A DNA stretch of 64,000 nt from Methylophaga pinxianii (GTDB lineage Bacteria > Pseudomonadota > Gammaproteobacteria > Nitrosococcales > Methylophagaceae), in the NCBI RefSeq assembly GCF_020447225.1, contig NZ_JAJAEO010000179.1, positions 16,828 through 80,827 on the forward strand, in the 5' to 3' direction. Under the pieces are notes generated by a model, which was not told where the DNA came from, did not search any database, and saw only the letters and a list, made by a program, of their open reading frames with translations. The position numbers were made by a program, and so were the translations under genes. Numbering within the stretch: position 1 is the first letter of the stretch; the number at the start of each line of letters is the position of its first letter. Positions 46,707 through 55,722 of the stretch are shown here, piece by piece.

Positions 46707-47282
46707 ATGACCATACCAATATCTGCAAAGTTTTGGCTTTTTCTCGCGATAATTGGCGCTTTATTCTGGGCGCAACCTATGTACGCTGACGATAAATACG
46801 AATTGGTGGAGTGGGTCGACTTAATGCCTGATGATGATCTGGAAGCCCTGATGAATCCACCTGAGTATCTGGATGAGATTGAAGATGGTTCCATGGAAGA
46901 CCAAATCAGCAGTCAATTGCTAGGAGCCCTGGAAAATTCTGCCGATGACCGTTATCAACAGGCATTAACTTCTGCCAAGGTTAAACCTGAATATGATCAA
47001 CGCCCTATCCGCCTGCCAGGTTTTATCGTGCCGGTCGAAATGAACGAACAACAACTTGTTACTGAATTCTTCCTGGTTCCCTTTTTTGGAGCCTGTATCC
47101 ATTATCCCCCGCCGCCACCCAACCAAATTATTTATGTCACTTCCCCCCAGGGTGTTGCTCAGCAGAATCTTTATGATGCCTACTGGGTAGAAGGCATACT
47201 GACCACAACGCTGACCGAAAATGACGTAGCTGTTTCAGCCTATGCAATGACAGCTGATAACATTGAATTATATGAAGAATAA
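46707..47282 (+). CDS. DUF3299 secreted protein, zinc-linked
   Basis: A 191-residue periplasmic protein: signal peptide (FWLFLAIIGALFWAQPMYA), a short acidic linker and a DUF3299 domain with IRLPGFIVPVEM, FFLVPFFGACIHYPPPPPNQIIYV and AYWVEGIL. The Cys/His of FGACIHYPPPPPN are conserved and could bind metal. GGAG precedes ATG 46707. The family accompanies MacB-type ABC genes in zinc-starvation clusters of other gammaproteobacteria; its precise function is unknown. Confidence 0.87.
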   Translation: MTIPISAKFWLFLAIIGALFWAQPMYADDKYELVEWVDLMPDDDLEALMNPPEYLDEIEDGSMEDQISSQLLGALENSADDRYQQALTSAKVKPEYDQRPIRLPGFIVPVEMNEQQLVTEFFLVPFFGACIHYPPPPPNQIIYVTSPQGVAQQNLYDAYWVEGILTTTLTENDVAVSAYAMTADNIELYEE

Positions 47283-47369
47283 GACTACAGCCTGAGCCCA
47301 ACAATGCCTTCAGGCTGATCCATCAGTTCGCCATTGAATTGTTGAATCGGATCATAGACTCGCGCGTTT

Positions 47370-48401
47370 TTAAGACGGATTAACCTGCCTTATCTCACCT
47401 ATCTGTAGTAGTTGATTTTCCAGTTTTTCGGCATCAATAGGTTTATCGGTGATAAATTCAATACGGCTTTCCACTGACTGACCTAGCGATTTTTCAATCG
47501 TCAGGGCGTCGTCAGCTTGATTGATAGCAACAAAGCCTTTGCTGGTTAAAAGCACAGCTTTTAGCCGAATCTGTTTAAATTGTTCCAGCCAGCTTAGCAA
47601 TGGCTGGTAATCAAAACAGTATGTGGTTTTAAAGCGCCAGCCATAGCTATACCAGCCACTCAACTTTTGTGCCGCCGCAAGATAGCCGCAATCTGGTATA
47701 GCCTGTTCTTTATCATCAAGATTAAAAACCGTCGGCTGTCCCTGCCAGATAACCTGATTAAATTTTGCTTTAGGCTTTAGCCATTGGGGATTAATTTTTG
47801 CATCTTGAGTGATATGCAGTGGCAGTTCCTGAAGATGCATTTCATTCAAATAAGCAGTCAAGGCATTAATGTCACTTTGAGAATAGCTTTCGGCTTTGTT
47901 CGCCACGATCAGATCGGCAATACGTAACTGCTGCTGGAACGTCTCATGTTCACGATATCTCGCTTCAGTCATATGCCGTGCATCGACCAATGTCACTGTG
48001 GCGCGTAAATCGATGATCGATTGATAAAATTCCCCCGATAGAACGGCAATTACTTCTTCCGGGTGACCTAAACCACTGGGTTCAATTAACAGACGATCCG
48101 GTTTAGCTTTGGCAATAAGTTGATTGAGCGCCACCTTCATCGGCAAACCAGCAGCACAGCACATACAGCCACCGGGAACCTCACGAATGATGATTTCGCC
48201 TTCAGCAGAATCATCTGTCTGTAACAGCTGACTATCTATGCCCACTTTGCCAAACTCATTAATCAAAACTGCCCAGCGTTCACCAGAGGGTTTGGTTTTT
48301 AACAGTTGTTGAATCGCCGTGGTTTTACCCACCCCAAGAAACCCAGTGATCACATTGGTGGGGATTGCTTTTTGGAAAAGCCTGAAGTTTGTCTCAGCCA
48401 C
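47370..48401 (-). CDS. COG0523 GTPase (CobW/G3E), last gene of the TonB-ABC operon
   Basis: A putative metallochaperone GTPase of about 343 residues. Walker A GFLGVGKTT, the metal-binding CxCC motif in PGGCMCCAAG, Walker B-like RLLIEPSGLGHPEEV and base-recognition VANKAES are visible. The C-terminal domain is a CobW_C-like fold. The start is uncertain: I chose GTG 48401, because upstream codons lie inside the previous gene. It overlaps that gene by 8 bases. It differs from the second COG0523 protein at 55723 (GCICC), suggesting different clients. Confidence 0.85.
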   Translation of the reverse strand: MAETNFRLFQKAIPTNVITGFLGVGKTTAIQQLLKTKPSGERWAVLINEFGKVGIDSQLLQTDDSAEGEIIIREVPGGCMCCAAGLPMKVALNQLIAKAKPDRLLIEPSGLGHPEEVIAVLSGEFYQSIIDLRATVTLVDARHMTEARYREHETFQQQLRIADLIVANKAESYSQSDINALTAYLNEMHLQELPLHITQDAKINPQWLKPKAKFNQVIWQGQPTVFNLDDKEQAIPDCGYLAAAQKLSGWYSYGWRFKTTYCFDYQPLLSWLEQFKQIRLKAVLLTSKGFVAINQADDALTIEKSLGQSVESRIEFITDKPIDAEKLENQLLQIGEIRQVNPS

Positions 48402-49773
48402 GATTACGTCGGGTTTGTACCAACACCAGTACAATAAAAAATAGCCCTATCAATACTAAGTTGATTAGTGTTTTTACAATATGACTTTGTCCCAGTGGCT
48501 GGTAGTCGAAATGAGGGATACCAGCAAAATCATTTACCGTAAAGGGCTTATCAAAAAAATAGAACTTAAAGAAATAGTCACGTAATTGTTGTTGATAGTC
48601 AGCAATCTGATCCAGAAATGTCTGACTGGCCAGCATATCGGTATCGGCCAGACGATTCATGCTGTATTGCAAACGCATAACCGGTGAAAGCCAGGCAAAC
48701 TGCTCGCCAATCTGATGAGAATACCGGCGACTGGCACGAAATTGTGCAACGGCATCCGCCACAATCACATCGCTCATATGCTGCATCGCGTAATACCAAC
48801 GCCAATCAAAGGGCTTATCCAGTTCTGCAGTCGTCGCCTGCCACTGGGGATAATCCCGTAGGTACTGATCAAAGTCTGCTTGCTGATCTTTATCCCAGCT
48901 ATCGTGCATAAATTCGCGTTGTTCAAACAGCATCGCAACATGTTCAGCCGGTTGCTGCTGTTGTGTTTGAAATAGATAAGCCATACCGGGCAGCACAAAT
49001 GCAAAGATGAGCCACAAACTGATAAATAACAAACTGTTAAAAATGGCACTGCGTAGCAGGCTGATAACCCAGCCAGTGATAACAAACCAGCAAACCTGAT
49101 AAGCCATTAAAATCACGGCAACTTGCCACCATAGTCCATCGAAATGGATATCAGTAAACATCACTGCCGACAATAGAATCAGTAAATTCACAACAGCTAA
49201 TAAACCTGCTGCAATCAGCATTTTTTTCGTCAGTAAGACGCCACTGTTGGCTACCTGAGATGCCAGTAATGACCAACGCCCACTGGTTTTTTCCTCTGCC
49301 AGCAGATTTAAACTGAGTGCTGCAATCAATAAAGGCATCAGATAAATCCAGATAAAACTCAAGTCCAGCTTACCAATCGGCATAGCAGCAATATTGCCAG
49401 TCGCCGTATTGCTCAATTGGCTTTGCAAACCTAATAAACGAACCCGTGTGTGAGTGGTCGTTTCACTACGTTCACCATGTATCAATGCCGACCAGGCAGA
49501 AGGTTTTTGCCATACCGGATGAAACAGGTAATAACTCATATAACCAGAGTCGTATGGCGCTAACGGAGCATCCTGCTGATAGTCTGCCAATTCTTCCTGA
49601 TAATTCGCTTCGCTGATAGCCCGCTGTTGATATTCACATTGCAGACCGATTTGACCCCAGATAATGGCTAATAAAGCGACCAAAAAGTATGCCATCATCA
49701 GCCATTTAAAGAGTTTGTTCTGCCATAAAAGACGTAATTCAAATTGAATAAATTTCACCTTAATCGACCTCAT
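48394..49773 (-). CDS. DUF3526 ABC-2 permease (second)
   Basis: A 459-residue inner-membrane protein with DUF3526 character. There is one N-terminal helix (about 22-42), a periplasmic domain of about 100 residues, four or five central helices (about 145-265), another periplasmic domain and a C-terminal helix (about 430-452). LNLLAEEKTSGRWSLLASQ is the permease signature. It overlaps the upstream permease gene by 14 bases. The two probably pair as a heterodimer energised by the CcmA-type ATPase at 53207. Confidence 0.82.
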   Translation of the reverse strand: MRSIKVKFIQFELRLLWQNKLFKWLMMAYFLVALLAIIWGQIGLQCEYQQRAISEANYQEELADYQQDAPLAPYDSGYMSYYLFHPVWQKPSAWSALIHGERSETTTHTRVRLLGLQSQLSNTATGNIAAMPIGKLDLSFIWIYLMPLLIAALSLNLLAEEKTSGRWSLLASQVANSGVLLTKKMLIAAGLLAVVNLLILLSAVMFTDIHFDGLWWQVAVILMAYQVCWFVITGWVISLLRSAIFNSLLFISLWLIFAFVLPGMAYLFQTQQQQPAEHVAMLFEQREFMHDSWDKDQQADFDQYLRDYPQWQATTAELDKPFDWRWYYAMQHMSDVIVADAVAQFRASRRYSHQIGEQFAWLSPVMRLQYSMNRLADTDMLASQTFLDQIADYQQQLRDYFFKFYFFDKPFTVNDFAGIPHFDYQPLGQSHIVKTLINLVLIGLFFIVLVLVQTRRNRG

Positions 49774-51178
49774 TACGACTGCGGCTCAGTAAAAATACAC
49801 CTAAAACAAACCAAAATAGCAATATCAACAATGGCGGATATATTCGAGTGCTCTCGTCCTTTAATGTGGGAGCGTGATAGGTAAATTGTCCTAGCTTTGT
49901 CCAATGTTCATGAGAAACTTTCTGAGCACGATCATCCTCCAAATCAATTTCTTCGGCATGTAATCGATTCAGCTGTTTAATGAAATTAAAGCGGTATTGC
50001 TCTGCTGCTTTTTCATAATGCAAAAAGCTATCTGCATTTGTTGCGGCAAATCGAGACGACAGATTGTTGGCTAATAAATAGGGGGAAAACCGCGCTATAT
50101 GACTGACCAGTTGATTCTGCTGCTCAGCAATTTGCATCAGTTTTGCATATTGTTGGGTAAATACTTCGCTGGTAATGCGCTCACCTTCCTGCATCACAAC
50201 GCCACGCCAGTTTACCGGTAAATCTTCGACTCGTGAGACACCATATTCGGCCAACACTCGCTCGCGAAACTCGGTAAAGTAAGGATCATCCGGGTCATGG
50301 GAATTGCCCACTTTAGCGATCTCTCTTGCTGTTTGAATATCGAATACCGCCCGATCCGGTATCGGATATTGCATTTCTGCCAGGCTATAAGCCATTTTTG
50401 GCAACACAACCACTGTGAGTAGCCAGAACAACAACAAAGCGGACAGACTTTGCTGATTGGTTCGGCACCAGTTGGAAAACAGTACCACCGTGATCGTCCA
50501 TAACAGGCAATAAAATAGATACAAAATAAACATCAGGCCCATGCGCAGTACATCGCTGCCATGTACATGAGAGAACAGCATAAAACCTATGGCAATGGCG
50601 AAAATCACCACCAGAAAAATCAGTGATATCACGCTATACGCCAGTGTTTTGCCGAATAAAAGCTGCCTGACACTAATACCTTGCGAGACCAATTGCCGTA
50701 ATGTGCCCTGTACACGCTCACCACTGACACTATTAAATGCCAAAGCAATCAGCACCAAAGGCCAGATCACCAGAATAATCGTTGCACCTGACAGATAACC
50801 AAGCCCCATATAGGCTGTACTGCTGACATATTGCTTGAAGCTGCTGCTGTTTTGCCGATGGGCTTCCAGAAACAGGGCATTACCGACAAACGGATTCACT
50901 CCGCTATCAATAAAACTGAGTGGTGAAATGATGCGAAACACCATGGTGCCGTAATGGGCTGCACGATGCGGGTGCCGATCGGGTTGGGCTTCCCAGTTCG
51001 CATCATTCTGCTGCTGCCAAAGGGTTTGCGCTTCAATAAAATCCTGTTGCTGTTGCCAGTGGGAAAATGCAATTAATGTCGTTAACACCAGTAACAAAGG
51101 CAATAAAATTTTCAAGGTCTGACTGCGCCATTGTGTAATGAGCTCATGACGCGCAATTTCCATAATCGTCTGCATCAT
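49760..51178 (-). CDS. DUF3526 ABC-2 permease (first)
   Basis: A 472-residue permease of the same type as its neighbour. It has an N-terminal helix (about 22-42) and a periplasmic domain with DRHPHRAAHYGTMVFR. The SGERVQGTLRQLVSQGISVRQLLFGKT signature sits between central helices, and a terminal helix follows (IYPPLLILLFWFVLGVFLL). It starts two bases after the TonB receptor stop codon. Translational coupling to a TonB receptor is unusual and ties outer- and inner-membrane steps together. Confidence 0.82.
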   Translation of the reverse strand: MMQTIMEIARHELITQWRSQTLKILLPLLLVLTTLIAFSHWQQQQDFIEAQTLWQQQNDANWEAQPDRHPHRAAHYGTMVFRIISPLSFIDSGVNPFVGNALFLEAHRQNSSSFKQYVSSTAYMGLGYLSGATIILVIWPLVLIALAFNSVSGERVQGTLRQLVSQGISVRQLLFGKTLAYSVISLIFLVVIFAIAIGFMLFSHVHGSDVLRMGLMFILYLFYCLLWTITVVLFSNWCRTNQQSLSALLLFWLLTVVVLPKMAYSLAEMQYPIPDRAVFDIQTAREIAKVGNSHDPDDPYFTEFRERVLAEYGVSRVEDLPVNWRGVVMQEGERITSEVFTQQYAKLMQIAEQQNQLVSHIARFSPYLLANNLSSRFAATNADSFLHYEKAAEQYRFNFIKQLNRLHAEEIDLEDDRAQKVSHEHWTKLGQFTYHAPTLKDESTRIYPPLLILLFWFVLGVFLLSRSRNEVD

Positions 51179-51180
51179 GA

Positions 51181-53172
51181 TTAGAACTTATACGCCACTG
51201 AAACACTGGCATTCACGCCATCACCGGGAGAAAAGATCACCCCGTCAACGCCACCATTATCGTAGACATATTCATAGTATTCATTGAACAGGTTATTCAC
51301 CTGAAAATTGATATTGCCCCAGCTGGTCGCATAATCCATGCTGGCATTGACCAGGTTATATTTACCAAACTTACCGCCGCTATTGGCTTCGTTAATGTAA
51401 GACGAGCCCTGAGCATCGTAATGTAAACGTCCGGTTAATGCCGGGGTAAACAGATAACTGAGGCCCGTTGAAGCGGTATAAGATGGAATACTACGCAATT
51501 CATTACCATTATCCCTGCCAGGGCTTTGAATCTCAGAGTCAACAGCACTGAAATTGCTCCACAACGTCAGCCTGTCAGTCGCCATCCAGTTAATGCCAAG
51601 ATCGGCGCCCTGACGTAGGGTCTTCCCCACATTTTGGGTCAGCCCGTCAACCAGTACAAATTCATCCTTGGCTTTCTGCTCCCAGTAGGACAGCCTTAAT
51701 TCGAGACTGTAAACAGGTGCCCATTTGATACCCAGCTCCCATCCGTCATTGACAGAGACATCACGAGCTGAGCGCTCACCTTCGGTATAGGCACTACTAC
51801 TGACAGGATGCTGAAAACTGCGACCAAGGTTAGCAAATAGAGTGATTTGCTCTGTTGGATAGAGAAACAGGTTGAATTTGGGTTGAACAATCGTCCCATA
51901 GTCATAACTTTCGCGATCACTGACTACTTCATCCGCCGCATTACGCTGTTTAAAATCGCCATCAATCTGGTCAGCACGTATCGCTGCATTCCATTCAATA
52001 AATTCATTGGGCGCGTGCGATACCTGTAAATAGGTTCCTTTGCTGATAAAGTCGTAATCAAAGTTACGTGCAACATTATTGGTATCGCGTTGCCGCATAT
52101 TACCAATGGTGCCAAAACGTTGCTCTAAGACATCCTGGCGCTCAATATCGAATCCCCAGTTTAACGCCCACTGTTCATTAATATCCCAGGACAAGGTCGA
52201 AATAAAACCGTAGTGATCTTGTTCGTCGTAGCGATTCTGCAGTGACCCGGCCTCACTAAATCGCACCCATCGCTCACGTTCGTAATAGTTGTAATAGGCT
52301 TTGGCTGACCAGCTCAGATCATCCGCTAGCGCAGTATCAAAATGCAGGCTGAAGGATTGAGTTTCCTTATTGCCACCATCCTGGCTGGCATAGTCTGCAG
52401 ATCGGGTCGGATGTTTTCGGCCTTCGTCCCGGGTCAGGTAACCGGGTGCATCGGCATCGTACTCAGCCATTCTGGCAATAAAGCCAATAGAAGTATCGTC
52501 TGATAAATCATAGAACCAACGGCCACCGACACTGTATTTATCCATATCAAAGTTATCGCGGTAGCCTTCTGACTCACGATATCCGGCAAAATAGCTGTGT
52601 TGTAGATTACCGGTCTGTTCACCCCAGTAGCCCTGAATCTCACGTGCATTATAACTACCGTAAGTGACTTCCACTTCACGAGCGATATCTGAGCGCGTGG
52701 CAATATTGTAATTACCGGCGACATTAAAGGTACCGTAACGCGGATCGCTGTTGCCTTTATAAACTTGAATCGTATCAATATTGCCCGGAAACAACTGATC
52801 CATCTCACTGTAGCCATTGTGTAGATTGGAAGGGATTCCATCGATTAACAATTTGGCATGTGGTGTACTGCCTTCGGCGGCAAAGCCCCGAATACCAATA
52901 TCAGTGTTAATGATCCCCTGGTTATAACGAGCAAAATAAACACCCGGGATTTTGGTAAATAATTCCATAGTGTTATTCACATGACTGATAGATAACTCTT
53001 CACGCGAGATAATATCTTGTGAGCCAGCCAAGTTTTCATCAGCATAATCCGGGCGCGCACCGAGGACCACTAAGGGATCGATACGGGTAACGGGCTCATT
53101 ATCGGTCTCAGCAAAAGCCACAGACAAAGGTAATGCAGACACAATCAGGCTACTGATAAGTGTTTTTTTCAC
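51181..53172 (-). CDS. TonB-dependent receptor, Zur-linked
   Basis: A 663-residue outer-membrane receptor. The GTG start at 53172 has an AAGGA site 7 bases upstream; signal peptide KKTLISSLIVSALPLSVAFA. After the TonB-box-like DPLVVLGARP come the plug (DIISREELSISHVNNTMELF, IGIRGFAAEGSTPHAKLLIDGIP, YGTFNVAGNYNI) and a barrel ending VSVAYKF. It lacks the His-rich loop of meningococcal ZnuD, so the ligand may be a zinc complex. It follows the ATPase gene by 34 bases in one operon downstream of Zur box B. Confidence 0.9.
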   Translation of the reverse strand: MKKTLISSLIVSALPLSVAFAETDNEPVTRIDPLVVLGARPDYADENLAGSQDIISREELSISHVNNTMELFTKIPGVYFARYNQGIINTDIGIRGFAAEGSTPHAKLLIDGIPSNLHNGYSEMDQLFPGNIDTIQVYKGNSDPRYGTFNVAGNYNIATRSDIAREVEVTYGSYNAREIQGYWGEQTGNLQHSYFAGYRESEGYRDNFDMDKYSVGGRWFYDLSDDTSIGFIARMAEYDADAPGYLTRDEGRKHPTRSADYASQDGGNKETQSFSLHFDTALADDLSWSAKAYYNYYERERWVRFSEAGSLQNRYDEQDHYGFISTLSWDINEQWALNWGFDIERQDVLEQRFGTIGNMRQRDTNNVARNFDYDFISKGTYLQVSHAPNEFIEWNAAIRADQIDGDFKQRNAADEVVSDRESYDYGTIVQPKFNLFLYPTEQITLFANLGRSFQHPVSSSAYTEGERSARDVSVNDGWELGIKWAPVYSLELRLSYWEQKAKDEFVLVDGLTQNVGKTLRQGADLGINWMATDRLTLWSNFSAVDSEIQSPGRDNGNELRSIPSYTASTGLSYLFTPALTGRLHYDAQGSSYINEANSGGKFGKYNLVNASMDYATSWGNINFQVNNLFNEYYEYVYDNGGVDGVIFSPGDGVNASVSVAYKF

Positions 53173-53206
53173 TATGTATTCCTTATGGTTCTTTTTATCC
53201 TGATAT

Positions 53207-53908
53207 TCAAGCAGCAAACTGATCAAAGTAACGTTGCGTTAGCTGATCCAGTGTTAACGATTGTGTGGTGACGAGATCGGTTAGATGACCTTGTTTCATA
53301 ATGCCTATCCGGTCGGCTAATTGATGGGCACAAAATAGATCATGGGTCACAATCATGACCGCTGCTCCACGCGTTTTAATCGTCATCACCACTTGAATAA
53401 AGTCCTGGGTAGCAACCGGGTCCAAACCAGAAGTCGGTTCATCCATCAAAATCAAACGGGCATGTTTTAACAGAGCAAAGGCAATGGCGACTTTCTGCCG
53501 CATGCCTTTCGAATAGTCTGATAGATGCTTGGTAAAGTCGGCTTGTTTGAGACCCGCACTGAGTAATGCCTCATGGATTTGCAGGTCAGTTAGTTTCATT
53601 TTGGCCAGTAATGCCAGATAGCGAATATTTTCAATCGCATTAAAACGAGGATAAAGGTTAACGTTCTCAGGTACATACATGATTTTTTGTCGGCACAAAG
53701 ATGCCTGCTGATAGAGGTCATGACCTTCCAATGTGGCGCCTCCGCTGGTCGGTGCTGTAAACCCCAGCAGCATATTTAATGTGGTCGTCTTACCAGCCCC
53801 GTTTGCGCCCAGTAAACATAAAACTTCACCGGAGTCGATTTTGAAGTTGAGATGATCGACGACAATTCGATCGCCAAACGATTTGGTTAACTGGTTCACT
53901 TCCAGCAT
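53207..53908 (-). CDS. CcmA/NosF-type ABC ATPase, first gene of the TonB-ABC operon
   Basis: A 233-residue ATPase of the ABC-2 (CcmA/NosF) class. Walker A is GANGAGKTT, signature LSDYSKGMRQKVAIAFAL (LSGGQ changed to YSKGM, common in this class), Walker B LILMDEPTSGLD and switch IVTHDL. I chose ATG 53908, preceded by AGGAG; the frame is open to 53935. A Zur-box-like palindrome lies 62 bases upstream. It probably powers the two DUF3526 permeases. Confidence 0.9.
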   Translation of the reverse strand: MLEVNQLTKSFGDRIVVDHLNFKIDSGEVLCLLGANGAGKTTTLNMLLGFTAPTSGGATLEGHDLYQQASLCRQKIMYVPENVNLYPRFNAIENIRYLALLAKMKLTDLQIHEALLSAGLKQADFTKHLSDYSKGMRQKVAIAFALLKHARLILMDEPTSGLDPVATQDFIQVVMTIKTRGAAVMIVTHDLFCAHQLADRIGIMKQGHLTDLVTTQSLTLDQLTQRYFDQFAA

Positions 53909-53969
53909 ATTTTCTCCTGAGATCTGGTTCTGCATAGTGTGGCGAGAATATCGGCCATTATTTACTATT

Positions 53970-53986
53970 ACGATATATCACATCAT
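53970..53986 (-). promoter_or_regulatory. Zur box B
   Basis: Read leftward, ATGATGT-GAT-ATATCGT, a 7-3-7 imperfect palindrome (5 of 7 pairs) almost identical to box C (15 of 17 bases). It lies between zur and the ATPase gene, upstream of the TonB-ABC operon. Its flanks (AA on the left, AAT on the right) also match box C. Confidence 0.7.
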
Positions 53987-54026
53987 TTACTAATTAAAAT
54001 ACGTTAATCTACTTATGTGGATAGCA

Positions 54027-54491
54027 TTAGCGTTGTTCCTGGCATGTTTCACAAAGCCCATGCAATTCAAGCTGTGGGCTATTCAGCTGAAAGTGGTTAT
54101 GTTCAATACTCTCTTCCAATGCATGAATGAGTTGTTTATCTACACCGATTTCCCTGACCTGATGACATTTATCGCAAATTAAAAACTGGGGAGTCTGATG
54201 CGAATGCGAGCAGGCAATATGTGCACAGGCAATAAATTTATTGTTTGAGGCCAGCTTGTGTACCAAGCTGTTTTGCATTAAGAAATCCAGCATTCGGTAC
54301 ACTGACATAACTGGAATGTTTTCATCGGTTTGCTGGCGATAAAGTTCGGCAATTTCATATGCAGAGCGTGGCGCTTTTGCGTTCAGTAACACTTCCAGAA
54401 TATGCTTTCGTTTACTGGTTAATCGTGCGCCATGCTCAACACAACTGCGTTCAGCCTGTTGTAAAACCTTGTCTGTATCGACGTTAGTCAT
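54027..54491 (-). CDS. zur: Zinc uptake regulator, Fur family
   Basis: A 154-residue repressor. N-terminal winged helix: RLTSKRKHILEVLLNAKAPRSAYEIAELY and SVYRMLDFLMQNSLVHKL. The C-terminal metal and dimer domain has two CxxC motifs, CDKC and CETC, for a structural zinc, and FIACAHIACSHSHQTPQFLIC, the Zur-type His/Cys sensing region. The start overlaps the zrgA-like stop (TAATG). As last gene of the operon driven from Zur box C it should regulate itself. Surroundings make Zur much likelier than Fur. Confidence 0.92.
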   Translation of the reverse strand: MTNVDTDKVLQQAERSCVEHGARLTSKRKHILEVLLNAKAPRSAYEIAELYRQQTDENIPVMSVYRMLDFLMQNSLVHKLASNNKFIACAHIACSHSHQTPQFLICDKCHQVREIGVDKQLIHALEESIEHNHFQLNSPQLELHGLCETCQEQR

Positions 54492-55042
54492 TAGTTTATT
54501 CGCAGAGTAGTTCGTTGTGGATTAAGTTCGAGTTGTTGCTGACCTGAAGGCAAAACCATTTGCACTTGCAACAACTCCAATCGGTTATAGATATCAAACA
54601 AATTGATTTGCAACCCGGTGATTTTATCGGGTTGTTCACAGCGTAAAAAATAACTGATATCTATATCTGTATGTCCTGCCTCGTTTTGATTGGCAAAGAC
54701 ATCATCTATTTCAATTGATTCGGCATGACAGCTAGCCCCCTCCACCGTCAGTAATGTTTCCAGCAACTCAAATTGTTGCAACATATCCCGATAAATATGT
54801 TTCTGCTGCGCGGTTTCCGGTTGATGTTCAAAGCCTAAAAAATTCATTAACGGTGACTGCAAATGTATCATCAACGCTTCACCATCCATGACAAGATCTA
54901 ACGTCGCCATTCCATGCACGTGAGCATCATGATGGCGATGCCCGGCATGCTGTTCATGCCCACCATCGGCTTTATCTGCGTACGTCACAGACATCAGGCT
55001 AAAACCTAAAATCATGGAAAGTATAGAGTGCATGAGTCGCAT
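54491..55042 (-). CDS. zrgA: ZrgA-like periplasmic zinc-binding protein (DUF2796)
   Basis: A 183-residue periplasmic protein. After a signal peptide (LSMILGFSLMSVTYA) comes a His-rich segment (HEQHAGHRHHDAHVHG, residues about 29-44) that should bind zinc. It is followed by the DUF2796 body (MATLDLVMDGEALMIHLQSPLMNFLGFEH). GGAGACC precedes ATG 55042. V. cholerae ZrgA (DUF2796) is Zur-controlled and aids zinc uptake with an ABC system; here the ABC genes sit apart at 44688-46611. Confidence 0.88.
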   Translation of the reverse strand: MRLMHSILSMILGFSLMSVTYADKADGGHEQHAGHRHHDAHVHGMATLDLVMDGEALMIHLQSPLMNFLGFEHQPETAQQKHIYRDMLQQFELLETLLTVEGASCHAESIEIDDVFANQNEAGHTDIDISYFLRCEQPDKITGLQINLFDIYNRLELLQVQMVLPSGQQQLELNPQRTTLRIN

Positions 55043-55061
55043 GTTTTTGGGGTCTCCTTAA

Positions 55062-55721
55062 TCACTCAGCAAAATCCAGAGTCAGCAATAAACGTTTATC
55101 CGTTTTATTAATATGTGGCGACCGATGCACAATACCACCCACTTGACTACCCAACCAGCCATCGCCTTTTAGCAATGCCACATCGCCGTGACACAATTGT
55201 TGTATATCCGTCGGCCGTTGGTAGATGCCAGATAAATGATCTGCTAATCCCCCGGCGCCGGTCCCGAGCTTTGTACGGTCAACATGTGCTTCATTCAACC
55301 ATTCACTTCCATGTCCATGGTAAGTAGTGACCATCCTGCATGCCAAATGATCGGTATGAAACCTGGGACACATAGTCTCGTTAATCAAACTTAAGCGCAA
55401 GCCGATAGAATTCAGGCCAAACAAGTCTCCATACATTTCAGCTAATTGCACGACATCGGCAATAAACATATGTCGCTGAGGATGCGCCGGCAATAACCCG
55501 GACAGCCACTCTTCAACCTCAGACGGACCTATAACGGTGCGTAATTGTAACGCATTGAGCCCGTGTGTTAATTCATCCAGATACGTTTTTAAAGCCGTAT
55601 TTAATTCACGTTGCCAAACCACTAAATTGATATCCGGTTCATAGATAGCGGTCATCACCATCGGTGATTCATCTATTAGCACATGCTCCGTTGAAAGTTT
55701 GACCAAAGCTGTTTGTGTCAT
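55062..55721 (-). CDS. DUF1826 family protein
   Basis: A 219-residue cytoplasmic protein matching DUF1826. It has CPRFHTDHLACRMVTTYHGHGSEWL and GGIVHRSPHINKTDKRLLLTLDF, an HxD...H arrangement like that of double-stranded beta-helix iron or 2-oxoglutarate enzymes; whether it binds metal is inference. It starts one base after the COG0523 stop codon. DUF1826 commonly sits in zinc-starvation operons. No biochemical function is established. Confidence 0.88.
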   Translation of the reverse strand: MTQTALVKLSTEHVLIDESPMVMTAIYEPDINLVVWQRELNTALKTYLDELTHGLNALQLRTVIGPSEVEEWLSGLLPAHPQRHMFIADVVQLAEMYGDLFGLNSIGLRLSLINETMCPRFHTDHLACRMVTTYHGHGSEWLNEAHVDRTKLGTGAGGLADHLSGIYQRPTDIQQLCHGDVALLKGDGWLGSQVGGIVHRSPHINKTDKRLLLTLDFAE

Positions 55722-55722
55722 T

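Noticed and set aside
47288-47317. Hairpin CAGCCTGA...TCAGGCTG after the DUF3299 gene
   Set aside because: Eight pairs but no T-run; could be a weak terminator, not enough to list as one.
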